DNA from: Okapia johnstoni | Taxonomy: Eukaryota; Chordata; Mammalia; Artiodactyla; Giraffidae | DNA: 64,000 nucleotides | Assembly (NCBI GenBank): GCA_024291935.2 | Contig: CM044309.1 | Location: forward strand, 33,814,001-33,878,000 | Reading direction: 5' to 3' | Shown: positions 51,740 to 61,635 of the stretch, piece by piece | Layout: each line of letters starts with the position of its first letter | Position numbering within the stretch: position 1 is the first letter of the stretch | Translations under genes and position numbers: made by a program | Notes under the pieces: model-generated | Databases searched by the model: none | Seen by the model: only the letters and a program-made list of their open reading frames with translations | What the model was told of the DNA's origin: nothing

Positions 51740-53333
51740 CTCGACTTGGTCCATTTTTAATTGATCCATCTTTTGCTGAGCTTAGAGGAAATTCTTTGAA
51801 TGTCTTTTCTCTCCCAGATGTTTCTATTTCTGCACCTTCCATTTTCTAGAAACCCAACTCAAATTTATATCCCCATTTCTCTCTGACCCTCATCAAGGTC
51901 CCCACTGACTGCTGTCTGGCCAAATCCTACAGCAATTCTTGGTTGTCTTCTTACTTCCTCTGTCGAAGCTGTCTGGCCTTTATAAAACATATTCTTGTTA
52001 TTTGTGATGACTGCTTCTTCTTTATCCCTTTCCTGTTTTTTCCCATGTTTCATGGTTGAAAGCCCCCTGGCTTTGGGCCCTGACCTCTTCTGCAATGGTA
52101 TTCTCTTCCAAAACGACCTCATCCATCCCCATGGCTTTAAATAGCATCCATGAGTAGATGACTGGGTTTTTTTTTTTTTTTTTTTTTTTTGGCCAAGTGG
52201 CAAGCATGTGGGATCTTAGTTCCCCTACCAGGGACAGAACCAGCAACCCCAGGAGAGGAAGCATGGGATCTTAACCACTGGACTGTCAATGAATTCCCTG
52301 TTGATGACTTTTAAATCAATATCTCCAAGCCCAATAATCATCTCACCTCCCCTTGGAGAACTCAAACACCTAGTTACCATCTCTACTTTGACACTTAATA
52401 GATCACTCAATCTTAAGTTTTCCATATCACAGTTCTTCATTTTTTCCACATCACAGTTCTTCATCTTTTCCACCTCTTGTTTCAAAACCAGAGCTTCCCT
52501 AGTCTCTCCCATGTCAGCTGATGTAGCCAGCAATCTCCCAAATAATGACTCCTTCCAAAAGCCTAGAGTCATTCTTGATATTTGTTTCCCTCACCATCAC
52601 CCTTCTCTTCCATTCAGTCCATCAGCATATCCCATCAATTCTCCATCCAATATGTACCCTGGGTCTGACTGTGCTTTACTATATTCCTGGGACCTCACTG
52701 GGTTATAACTTTTCTCCGAAATGAACTCCTACGTGGTCACTCTGCTTTTGTTCTTGCCCCCTAAACAGTCTACCAGTTACTTAGCAGCCAGACCGATCTT
52801 GTGACATCCTAGATAAATTCATATCACATCTGTGCTTCAATCTTTCATGGTTTTCTGTTGCCCTTAGAATAAATTGCAAACCTCTTACCAGGACCCTAGT
52901 GACCTCTCACACCAGCCACCATCCTCCCTTCCCTGTTTGCTCCATTCCAACTCCACTGGTCTTCTCTGGATTCCTGGAACAAGCCAAGTTTGCTCCCATT
53001 CCTGGAACTCAGCACCAGCTCTTTCCTCTGCCTGGAAAGCCCTTCTCCAGATCATCAGGTAGTCTGACCTTATTATTCAGTTATCGGCTCTAGTTCATCT
53101 TCTTGAAGAGATTCCCTCACAACCAGTCAAGAATAAAGCTTCTCTTGTTATCTCTACCCTCTTACTAGATATGCCCTAGCTTACCACTTATTTGTTTGCT
53201 CTCTTTATTCCCCTTCTACTCATCTACTTTGATGTTAGGGACATCATCTATTTCACTGCTGCCTCTTTAGCACCTAGAACAAAGCCTGCCACATAATAGG
53301 TGTTAGTATTTTTTGAATGAATGAATGAATGCT
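51740..53333 (+). mobile_element. L2 LINE, about 1.45 kb, interrupted
   Basis: The end of ORF2 and the 3' UTR: ACGACCTCATCCATCCCCAT, GGCTTTAAATAGCATCCATG, GAGTAGATGACTG, then after a CHR SINE GTTGATGACTTTTAAATCAA, GTCATTCTTGATATTTGTTT, GTTTTCTGTTGCCCTTAGAA, TTTCCTCTGCCTGGAAAGCC, and the tail TTTGAATGAATGAATGAATG at 53,312-53,331. A 139-codon ORF inside has no meaning beyond the L2 frame remnants. The left edge is approximate. Confidence 0.82.
52167..52299 (-). mobile_element. CHR-type SINE inserted in L2
   Basis: A T24 tract, GTGGGATCTTAGTTCCCCTA and GGACTGTCAATGAATTCCCT. GATGACT lies on both sides (52158-52164, 52304-52310), part of the duplicated L2 target. Confidence 0.93.
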
Positions 53334-53384
53334 GGAAATCTTCTTAAGATATATATTTAACTGAAAGAAAAAGCAAGCTTCAAA

Positions 53385-53843
53385 ATGATATGTACAACAC
53401 TACTGCATTTAAAATAGATAACCAATAAGGACCTACTATATAGCACCAGAGGGCTTCCCTCATAGCTCAGTAGGTAAAGAATCTACCTGCAATGCAGGAG
53501 ACCTGGGTTCGATTCCTGGGTTGGGAAGATCCCCTGGAGAAAGAAATGGCAACCCACTCCAGTATTCGTGCCTGGAGAATCCCATGGACAGAGGAGCCAG
53601 GCAGGCTACTGTCCCTGGGGTCGCAAAGAGTCGGACACAACTTAGCGACTAAACCACATACCACATACCACATACCACATATAGCACCAGGAACTCTGCT
53701 CAATGCTCTATAAAAACCTGAATGAGAAAAGAATTTGAAAAAGAATAGGTACATGTGTATGTACAACTGAATCACTTTGCTGTACACTGAAACTAACACA
53801 AAATTGCTAATCAACTATACTCCGATATAAGATAAAAAGTAGC
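53385..53843 (+). mobile_element. Ruminant L1 3' end, interrupted
   Basis: AAATAGATAACCAATAAGGA, CCAGGAACTCTGCTCAATGC, CTGAATCACTTTGCTGTACA and TAATCAACTATACTCCGATA. Confidence 0.88.
53450..53678 (+). mobile_element. Bov-tA SINE with heptamer tail and 12-bp TSD
   Basis: GGGCTTCCCTCATAGCTCAG to GGACACAACTTAGCGACTAA. The usual A-rich tail is a run of four (CCACATA)-type heptamers (about 53,653-53,680). Perfect TSD ATATAGCACCAG at 53438-53449 and 53679-53690. Confidence 0.95.
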
Positions 53844-53934
53844 ATGTAAGTCAAGCCCCATTAATATAACAAATATCTTAGTATGCGCTTATAAAATGTT
53901 TTATATAGAATATTTGAATGAATGCATGGGAAAT

Positions 53935-54768
53935 TTTTCAAAATATGTTTTTATTGACATATAACTAACATGCAACATTGCGCAATTTTAAGGTATATAA
54001 GTTGTCAATTTGATACTTTTATGTAGTACAATATGATTACCACCATAACTTTATTTGTTTTTTTATTCAAGACTATTTGTTTTAATTCATCTTATTTATT
54101 TATTTATTTGTGGCTGCGCTGGGTCTTCACTGCTGTGTGTGGGCTTTCTCTAGTTCCGCTGAACGGGGGCTACTCGCTTGTTGCAGTGCACAGGCTTATC
54201 TTTGCGGTGGCTTCTCCTGTTGCGGAGCACAGGCTCTGGGGCATGTGGGCTCAGTAGTTGTGGTGCACAGGTTTAGTTGCCCTGCAGTATGTGGAATCTT
54301 CCTGGACCAGGGATCAAACCCACGTCCCCTGCATTGGCAGGCAGTGTCTTAACCACTGAACCACCAAGGAAGTCCACCAGCATAACTTTAGCTTGCAACT
54401 CTACCATATCACATCAATTCTTTTTTGTGATGAGAACATTTAAGGTCTAGTCTCTTAGCAACTTTGAAGTTATATACACAGTATTGTTGGCTATAATCAC
54501 AAGGCTGGGCATTAGACCTCCAGAACTTATTCATCTTTTAATTGCAAGTTTATACACTTTGACCAGCCTCTCTGCAACTCCTCTACCCTCAGTTCCTATT
54601 GACTACCATTCTATTCTACAAGTTTCCACAAGTTCAACTTTTTTGGATTCTCACATATATATATACATATCACCGTTTCTTTATTCATTCATCCATTGAG
54701 GAACATTTAGGTTGTTTCTAGGTCTTGGCTATTGTGAATACTCCTGCAGTAAACGTGGGAGTGCAATT
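53935..54768 (-). mobile_element. L1M-type LINE 3' UTR, antisense, interrupted
   Basis: TTATTGACATATAACTAACA, GTGATGAGAACATTTAAGGT, AGACCTCCAGAACTTATTCA, ATCCATTGAGGAACATTTAG and TCTTGGCTATTGTGAATACT are classic antisense L1. A CHR SINE splits it. Confidence 0.85.
54054..54380 (-). mobile_element. CHR-type SINE, long form, with 10-bp TSD
   Basis: TTATTTATTTATTTGTGGCT, GCGCTGGGTCTTCACTGCTG, GGCTTCTCCTGTTGCGGAGC and CTGAACCACCAAGGAAGTCC. TSD CATAACTTTA at 54044-54053 and 54381-54390. Confidence 0.92.
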
Positions 54769-54985
54769 TTTTTTTCTCGCTGCACTGCATGGCTTGCAGG
54801 GTCTCAGTTCCCTGGCCAGGGATTATCTTTTTGAATCAAGCCCATGCTCTGCAACAAGAGAAACCACTGCAATTAGAATCCAGTGCACCACAACTAGAGA
54901 GTAGCCCCTGCTCACCACAACTAGAGAAAAGCCTGTGCAGCTATGAAGACCCAGCACAATGATAAATAAATAAATAAATAAATTT
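54769..54985. mobile_element. Head-to-head pair of CHR fragments
   Basis: Antisense piece 54,769-54,825 (CTGCACTGCATGGCTTGCAG, TCAGTTCCCTGGCCAGGGAT) meets a sense piece 54,838-54,985 (GCACCACAACTAGAGAGTAG, GCAGCTATGAAGACCCAGCA, then (TAAA)n). Tails face outward and both heads are missing. Confidence 0.8.
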
Positions 54986-55042
54986 TTAATGTAAAATGCA
55001 TGGGTAAAAAGTTTCTTTAAAATGCACGTCTCTACACAGAAA

Positions 55043-55800
55043 GCAAAGAAGAACTAAAGAGCCTCTTGATAAAAATGAAAGAGGAGAGTGAAAAAGTTGG
55101 CTTAAAACTCAACATTCAGAAAACTAAGATCATGGCATCCAGTCCCATCACTTCATGGCAAATAGAGGGGGAAACAATGGAAACAGTGACAGACGTTATT
55201 TTGGGGGGCTCCAAAATCACTGCAGATGGTGATTACAACCATGAAATTAAAGGACGCTTACTCTTTGGGAGAAAAGCTATGACCAAGCTAGACAGCATAT
55301 TAAAAAGCAGAGACCTTACTTTGCCAACAAAGGTCCGTCTAATCAAAGCTATGGTTTTTCCAGTAGTCAAGTATGGATGTGAGAGTTGGACTATAAAGAA
55401 AGCTGAGAGCCGAAGAATTGATGGTTTTGAACTGTGGTGTTGGAGAAGACTCTTGAGAGTCCCTTGATTAGCAAGGAGATTCAACCAGTCCATCCTAAAG
55501 GAAATCAGTCCTGAATATTCATTGGAAGGACTGATGCTAAAGCTGAAACTCCAATACTTTGGCCACCTGATGAGAAGTACTGACTCATTTGAAAAGACCC
55601 TGATGCTGGGAAAGATTGAAGGTGGGAGGAGAAGGGGAACACAGGGGATGAGATGGTTGGATGGCATCACCGACCTGATGGACATGAGTTTGAGTAAGCT
55701 CTGGGAGTTGGTGATGGACAGGGAAGCCTGGCGTGCTGCAGTCCATGGGGTTGCAAAGTGTCAGACTTGACTAGGCGAATGAACTGAACTGAACTGAACC
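55043..55800 (+). mobile_element. BovB LINE, 758 bp, 5'-truncated, with TSD
   Basis: Starts AGCAAAGAAGAACTAAAGAG and ends in GAACTGAACTGAACTGAACC. TSD ACACAGAAA at 55034-55042 and 55801-55809. It covers the C-terminal part of the BovB reverse transcriptase and the 3' UTR. Confidence 0.95.
55066..55467 (+). pseudogene. BovB reverse transcriptase C-terminal remnant
   Basis: A 133-codon open frame encodes the part of the RTE-clade polymerase after the catalytic motif. It includes Lys-Ile-Met-Ala-Ser-Ser-Pro-Ile-Thr-Ser-Trp, the Tyr-Gly-Cys-Glu-Ser-Trp-Thr segment and the Trp-Cys-Trp-Arg-Arg-Leu-Leu-Arg-Val-Pro block. It stops at a TGA (55,465-55,467) where BovB normally has TGG. The same frame then stays open to about 55,770 with recognisable BovB residues (Tyr-Phe-Gly-His-Leu-Met-Arg; Arg-Glu-Ala-Trp-Arg-Ala-Ala). 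Only one nonsense change is visible, but the copy lacks the catalytic domain and endonuclease and cannot transpose. Confidence 0.9.
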
Positions 55801-56099
55801 ACACAGAAAACAGACCTAAGGACAAGGGGGGAGGGGAGAAGAGGGAGGTATGTATGGAGAGAGTAACATGGAAACATACATTACCATATGCAAAATAGAA
55901 AGCCAATGGGAATTTGCTATATGATTCAAGGAACTCAAACAGGGGCTCTGTGACAACCTAGAAAGGTGGAATGAGGAGGGGGCATGGGCGTACCTATGGC
56001 TGATTCTTGATGTATGACTGAAAACCACAAAATTCTGTGAAGCAAATATAGTCCAATTAAAAAAAATAAAGTGCCAAAAAAAAAAAATTGCATGTCTCC

Positions 56100-56451
56100 A
56101 CTCTGCTCTCTGCTTGGTGCCTTTGTGCTATGGACTCAATGAGCTATTCTCAAGTCATCTGTCACTCTGGTTGGGTTCAGCCAGGGAGGAGTCCCAGTAG
56201 GAAAAAATGAAGGAAGACGAAAGCAAGCAAAATTGCGTTGTTATCCCACTTCCTCCCTTCCTGAGAGGTCTCATTGAGTTGGCTGTGTTCCTCAGACGGG
56301 AAGTCCCCATTTTCTCAGGGCCATTAACTGTACAGAGTCCTCTTCTTCGTGATCCTGACAACTGTTCCCTCCCCTTATCCCCTTCCCATGGTAAGCCCCA
56401 GCTCCGAAATTCACACCTTTGAAAATAAACCCTTTTCAATTACCTGAGGAG
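56100..56451. other. Possible old interspersed repeat
   Basis: GGTTCAGCCAGGGAGGAGTC, TGACAACTGTTCCCTCCCCT and CACACCTTTGAAAATAAACC recall a common old mammalian repeat that I cannot name. The 94-codon minus ORF here is not supported as a gene. Confidence 0.35.
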
Positions 56452-56833
56452 CACCAAAGAATTGATGTTTTTGAACTGTGGTGCTGGAGAAGATGCTTGA
56501 AAATCCCTTGGACTACAAGGAGATCCAACCAGTCCATCCTAAAGGAAATCAACCTTGATTGTTCATTGGAAGGACTAGTGCTGAAGCTGAAGCTCCAATA
56601 CTTTGGCCACTTGATGCGAAGAGCTGACTCATTGGAAAGACCCTGATGCTGGGAAAGATTGAGGGCAGGAGGAGAAGCGGGCGACAGAAGATGAAATGGT
56701 TGGATGGCATCACGACTCGATGGACATGAGTTTGAGCAAACTCCAGGAGACAGTGAAGGACAGAGAAGCCGGGTGTGCTGCAGTCCATGGGGCTGCAAAG
56801 AGTTGGACATGACTGAGTGACTGAACAACAATA
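56452..56833 (+). mobile_element. BovB LINE 3' end, 5'-truncated
   Basis: AAAGAATTGATGTTTTTGAA, ACTTTGGCCACTTGATGCGA, GAAGATGAAATGGTTGGATG and a CTGAACAACAATAATCAG tail. Confidence 0.92.
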
Positions 56834-57042
56834 ATCAGTTTCCTATTAGGACTCTGACAGACAACTTTTGGATAAAAATATGGATGTTTCTAAATTGTTC
56901 TTCCTGTTTTCCCATGATCCAGAAATGATCTAGAAAAATAAGACTCCTTGTGAAGCTACATCTCTGGTATTAAAGCCTTCCTTCTCCAGCTCAGGGTTTG
57001 GCAAACTTTTTTCATAAATATCAGATAGTAAATATTTTAAGC
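56834..57042. other. Unique, with a possible hAT transposon end
   Basis: 57,000-57,042 (GGCAAACTTTTTTCATAAAT, CAGATAGTAAATATTTTAAG) resembles a common hAT-type element terminus, cut by the L1 that follows. Confidence 0.35.
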
Positions 57043-57210
57043 CTTTTTTTTTTTTAATTGAAGTATAGTCAATTTACAGTGTCATATTAGCTTCAGGTGT
57101 AGAGCACAGTGATTCAGTTATACATACATATGTATCTATTACTTTTCAGATTCTTTCCCCTTATAGGTTATTACAGAATATTGAGTATAGTTCTCTGTGT
57201 TATACAGGGG

Positions 57211-58082
57211 CTGTATATTGGCACCCTGCTTATTTAAATAATATGCAGAGTACGTCATGCAAAATGCCAGGCTGGATGAAGCACAACCTGGAATCAAGTT
57301 TGTCAGGAGAAATATCAATAACCTCAGATACACAGATGACAACACCCTTATGGCAGAAAGTGAAGAAGAACTAAAGAGCCTCTTGATAATAGTGAAAGAG
57401 GAGAGTGAAAAAGTTGGCTTAAAACTCAGCATTCAGAAAACTAAGATCATGGCATCCAGTCCCATCACTTCATGGCAAATAGATGGGGAAACAACGGAAA
57501 CAGTGACAGACTTTATTTTTGGGGGGCTCCAAAATGACTGCAGTTGGTGGCTGCAGGCATGAAATTAAAAGACGCTTACTCTTTGGGAGAAAAGCTATGA
57601 CCAAGCTAGACAGCATATTAAAAAGCAGAGACCTTACTTTGCCAAAAAGGTCCGTCTAGTCAAAGCTGTGGTTTTTCCAGTAGTCATGTATGGATGTGAG
57701 AGTTGGACTATAAAGAAAGCTGAGCATTGAAGAATTGATGGTTTTGAACTGTGGTGTTGGAGAAGACTCTTGAGAGTCCCTTGGATAGCAAGGAGATCCA
57801 ACCAGTCCATCCTAAAGGAGATCAGTCTTGAATATTCATTGGAAGGATTGACTCCTTTGAAAAGACCCTGATGCTGGGGTCTTTGAAGACAGGAGGAGGC
57901 AGATTGAAGGCAGGAGGAGGAGTTGACAGAGGATGAGATGGTTGGATGGCATCCCTGACAAGATGGACATGAGTTTGAGTAGGCTCCAGAAGTTGGTGAT
58001 GGATAGGGAAGCCTTGCATGCTGCAGTCCATGGGGTTGCTAAGAGTTGGAAATGACTGAGCAACTGAACTAAACTGAACTGA
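57211..58082 (+). mobile_element. BovB LINE, about 870 bp, 5'-truncated
   Basis: Starts CTGTATATTGGCACCCTGCT within the reverse transcriptase, reaches YTDD at 57,329, and ends CTGAACTAAACTGAACTGA. A stretch before the 3' end is missing: GGAAGGATTGACTCCTTTGA at 57,841 skips the usual FGHLM region. Confidence 0.94.
57257..57562 (+). pseudogene. BovB reverse transcriptase remnant with altered catalytic box
   Basis: A 101-codon open frame covers the polymerase active-site region. The catalytic box reads Tyr-Thr-Asp-Asp (residues 25-28, 57,329-57,340), where BovB usually has Tyr-Ala-Asp-Asp. Both aspartates are kept. Downstream Met-Ala-Glu-Ser-Glu-Glu-Glu-Leu-Lys-Ser-Leu-Leu and the Lys-Ile-Met-Ala-Ser-Ser block are intact. 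A small insertion in the T/G run near 57,519-57,526 shifts the frame. The endonuclease and N-terminal parts are absent, so it is dead. Confidence 0.88.
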
Positions 58083-58216
58083 TTGTTGGCTATTTTATCT
58101 GTTTCATATATGCGTGTATATGTTAATCCCATCCTTTTAATTTACACCTTCCCTGCCCCTTTTCCCTTTGGTTATTGTAAATTTGTTTTCTCTGTCCGTG
58201 GGTCTATTTCTGTTTT

Positions 58217-58439
58217 TTTTTTTCTTTTTTTAATATTTTATTTTTATTTATTTGGATGTGCTGGGTGTTAGCTATGGCACATGGGATCTTTGATCTTCAT
58301 TGCAGCATGCGAGATCTTAGTTGCTGCATGTGAACTCTTAGTTGTGCCTGTGGGATCTAGTTCCTAGACCAGGGATCGAACCCGGGCCCCTTGCATTGGG
58401 AATACAAAGTCTTAGCCACTGAACCATCAGGGAAATCTC
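58217..58439 (-). mobile_element. CHR-type SINE with 14-bp TSD
   Basis: Poly-T, TTTATTTGGATGTGCTGGGT, GTTCCTAGACCAGGGATCGA and TGAACCATCAGGGAAATC. Perfect TSD TCTATTTCTGTTTT at 58203-58216 and 58440-58453. Confidence 0.95.
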
Positions 58440-58689
58440 TCTATTTCTGTTTTGTAAGTAAGTTCATTTGCATGCTTTTTCAGAGTCCTCATATAAGTGA
58501 TACCTTTTGATTTAGTATAGACTTCTAGAGCGCTATCATCTCTGTTTTGCCTACCTTACTCTGCCAGAGTAGCACCAAAGTGGCCACATGCAAGAGGTAC
58601 ATGAATGGCTTGCTGCAGACACTCAAGGAAGTCTCTTAACACATTATCATCCTGTAATACGTTTGTTGTGGAGTTTTGTTACTCTTCAT

Positions 58690-59065
58690 AAAGTCTTAGG
58701 AACACAATATTTATAACCTTCATTTTACAGATTAGGAAACAAAATCATTGAGTTAATAGCTTGTTGTAAGTCTCATAGGGCTTCGCAGATGGCTCTAGCA
58801 ATAAAGAACCTGCCTGTCGATGCAGGAGACATAAGAGGCCCAGGTTCAATCCCTGGATCAGGAAGATTCCCTGGAGGAGGGCATGGCAACCCACTCCAGT
58901 GTTCTTGCCTGGAGAATCCCATGGACAAAGGAGCCCGGCGGGCTCCATGGGGTCGCACAGAGTAGGACATGACTGAAGCGACTTAGCATGCACAAGTCTC
59001 ATAATTATGTGGGGTAGCAGCAATAATCCTCTGATACCAAATTCTTTGCTCCCATTACTACACAG
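58690..59065 (+). mobile_element. MIR SINE split by a Bov-tA
   Basis: ACCTTCATTTTACAGATTAG, GAAACAAAATCATTGAGTTA and GCTTGTTGTAAGTCTCATA, then after the SINE ATAATCCTCTGATACCAAAT and TTTGCTCCCATTACTAC. Confidence 0.75.
58778..58993 (+). mobile_element. Bov-tA SINE with 10-bp TSD
   Basis: GGGCTTCGCAGATGGCTCTA to AAGCGACTTAGCATGCAC. Perfect TSD AAGTCTCATA at 58768-58777 and 58994-59003. Confidence 0.95.
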
Positions 59066-59560
59066 AATATCTTTGAGCAAGGTATTGTGAAAGCAGTATT
59101 ATTCTAAAGAATGATAGATTAATGAGTGAGATATTGGAGGTTACAGGGTTGGAGGGTTTGTTGGAAATCATAGTCTATTGGCAGGGTCAGTTCTAGACAG
59201 ATGTAACACTGAGGGATTGTATATATTATGCCAGTACGATGCTAGAAAAGAAATGAGTGTGTAGAGGGAAAAGTGTGACATTTTGGTTGTCTCTGTAAAT
59301 GGGTTCTTCAGATATCACACAGCTGATATCTGAGCTGCTAAATTCAGGCTGCCCTATCTCTAAATTTTATTGTTAAGCAGTTCTAGTTATTGTTAACTGA
59401 TTATTAATAGAATGGAGCTTTCTTACAACTGAAAGCATGCTAATAGACAGAAGCCAGAGCTTCCTGCTGTCTATTGATCTAGAAACCAAAAGAGAATAGC
59501 AACCCCAAAGCTATTGGATCTATAATACCACAGGTGTTGCATATTGTCTCCTGATCCTCC
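59066..59560. other. Unique sequence
   Basis: Repeat-free. A near-palindrome AGATATCACACAGCTGATATCT lies at about 59,311-59,332. Confidence 0.4.
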
Positions 59561-60480
59561 CTTCTGCGATGCTCTAAGCTTTCCAGAAATAGGTCAAAGT
59601 GTTTATTTTGCATATTCAGGAAAGCTTATTAAGTGTATTGATGACCCAGAAATACACTTGAGTACATATGTTGTTTGAAAACTATTCATAATTAGGGTGA
59701 AAGCAGGTTATATAAAATCATGCAGTTTATCGTTACACTCTTTAAAATTCGCGGTTGTTGTTTAAATGGTAATTTGTTACTTATAAAATGAATTTGGGAA
59801 GGTGATGATTGACAAAGCTTTTAGTTTGTTTGCAGGCAAAACAATGGCCATTCTGCTGCGAGAATACTGTTAACTGTTGCTATTCCAATAAGAAAAAAGG
59901 GAGGCACTTTGGGGAAAAAGAAATTCCAAATGTTTTTATTGCTTTGTCTGGTCTCTGAAATTCCTTTTGTTCTGTTGGAATGCCTAAGTCGATGAATTCA
60001 GTATTGATTTATTTCAAGGGCCCTGAGGCTTGAAGCTTTGAGAGAGAATGAAAAGAATGAAAGAACGATTTTTCATAGGCTGTATTAAGCCTCCAGGCAT
60101 AGAAAATGTACAAGTGAAAAGCACATCAGAGACATCTTTGCTCCTTGCTAAAGCCTGTGGAAAATCACTTATCCAGGGTGGAAAGGTATAGTACTGATTA
60201 CTGAGAAGAGTTATAATTGAACCAGGATTTCTTAATTCCACCAAAGCAAAGATTGTAATATCGTGACTGTTATCGGTGCTCCAGCATCACCTACCCACAT
60301 GTCACGAGCTCTGCCATGTCCAGTGGTGCAGATCCTGGCTTGCACGCACTGGGCATCCAGTAAATAGTTCTGACTGGCTGGTTGGCTGCATGAATTAATG
60401 GGAGACTGCAAAATTCGTTTAACTATTAAGATCTTTTTGATACAGTTTTTACTCCAACACTGCACACTTGGGCACATTAA
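59561..60480. other. 920 bp repeat-free, candidate conserved noncoding region
   Basis: No repeat recognised. A FOX-like TGTTTGC (59827-59833) lies close to a SOX-like AACAATGG (59840-59847). Other developmental-type words include ATAATTAGG (about 59,690). No coding potential. Function is inferred from texture only. Confidence 0.35.
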
Positions 60481-60639
60481 ATATATTCATTCTCTGTTTT
60501 CAATTACAAACAAATCTGTAGGGTAATGAAAAGTAATGAGGTCCAAGAGTGTTTTGTTACTACTGCCATTTAACGCTTTACTTAATATAATACATCACCT
60601 CTCCATAAAGAACAGCGTTGGCAATAGCTGATAAAAACA

Positions 60640-60800
60640 GTAACATTTACCAACTTCTTGCTCTGTGCCAGACAAGGAGCTGTATTTTTCACGTGAAATT
60701 AAAAAATTCATCCTCACAACCTTCTAGGTAAAAGTAGTATTTTTCTTGTTTTACAGATGATAAAACTGTGTAAACTATGTTGGTCCCAGGATTATACGAA
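60640..60800 (+). mobile_element. MIR SINE
   Basis: CTTGCTCTGTGCCAGACAAG, TTCATCCTCACAACCTTCTA and TTGTTTTACAGATGATAAAA. Confidence 0.75.
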
Positions 60801-60863
60801 ATGCATGTGTTTATTTGCACAGAAGGAAAATAAGGACTTTAATGATCCCTTTACAAAGAGATT

Positions 60864-60986
60864 CTTTTTTTTTTTTTTGCCATACCATGTGGCTTGTGGG
60901 ATCTTAGTTCCCCACCCAGGGATTGAACCTGCGCCCTTAGCAGTGAAAGCACAGCATCTTAACCATCAGACCACCAGAGTATTCCC
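60864..60986 (-). mobile_element. CHR-type SINE, short form
   Basis: TTTTTTGCCATACCATGTGG, CTTAGTTCCCCACCCAGGGA and AGACCACCAGAGTATTCCC. Flanks ACAAAGA(G/C)ATT indicate a TSD. Confidence 0.92.
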
Positions 60987-60996
60987 ACAAAGACAT

Positions 60997-61379
60997 TTTT
61001 TGAGTGAGAATTCCCTCTAGTCTTTTAATGTAATAAATACTCCTCATTCATTCAAAAACCTTTCACTTATAGTAATTCAACTTGTATGCTTTTCAGTTAT
61101 AACAACTCTTCAAGAACACACTTTTATACTTGAAAACAGAACTCCAAGTTATTGTCCCATCGATGATGTGTTTATATTTGAAAGAGAGACAATTGCTTGA
61201 ACTAAAATAAATTACTACTCCATATATATTTAGACCATAACTAGAAAAAATAGCTATAAATATGTGTATTTGAGATTTTTATTACGGAAATTAAATGCAC
61301 ACTTATCACACAGCTTCAAAAATTAACAAAACTTTCCAAGGTACAAATATGTCTTTGAAATATTGGTAATAAAGGTGTT
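60997..61379. other. AT-rich unique sequence
   Basis: Nothing recognised with confidence. Confidence 0.4.
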
Positions 61380-61495
61380 GATCATATAATTTATTACCCA
61401 AACTAGGACATTTGACAGTAAAATGAGGTGTTATTAATAACTCCACCAGGACAATAGTCAGAAACCCAGATGTACTGGGGAGACCATGGCATGTG
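61380..61495. mobile_element. Possible old DNA transposon fragment
   Basis: GATCATATAATTTATTACCC, AAACTAGGACATTTGACAGT and ATTAATAACTCCACCAGGAC recall a common hAT-type terminal region (CCAAACTAGGACACTTTTGA). The family is not certain. Confidence 0.35.
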
Positions 61496-61635
61496 ATCAA
61501 CTGAGAACAAATTCATTTCTATAACATTTAAGGTATTTAATAACATACTACTATCTAAGAATATACAGGACAAATAGTTCTGATGTGAAAGAAAACACAT
61601 ACATCTCTTGTTGAATGGTTTTCTATATTCGTTGT

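Larger units (their letters stand above)
55034..56087 (+). mobile_element. Ruminant L1 3' UTR carrying a BovB insertion
   Basis: After the BovB the L1 reads ACACAGAAAACAGACCTAAG, ATATGCAAAATAGAAAGCCA, GTACCTATGGCTGATTCTTG and an A-rich end. TGCA(C/T)GTCTC flanks the whole unit (about 55,024-55,033, 56,089-56,098), indicating its TSD in the older L1. Confidence 0.78.
57043..58530 (-). mobile_element. Ruminant L1 3' UTR, antisense, with BovB and CHR insertions
   Basis: AATTGAAGTATAGTCAATTT, GTGATTCAGTTATACATACA, then after the BovB GTGTATATGTTAATCCCATC and CTTTGGTTATTGTAAATTTG, then after the CHR TTTTGTAAGTAAGTTCATTT and CTCATATAAGTGATACCTTT. All are in antisense L1 order. Confidence 0.85.

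Noticed and set aside
52289..52708. 139-codon ORF as a possible gene
   Set aside because: It lies wholly in L2 sequence, is rich in Ser/Phe/Pro from the pyrimidine-rich repeat, and begins in a CHR SINE junction.
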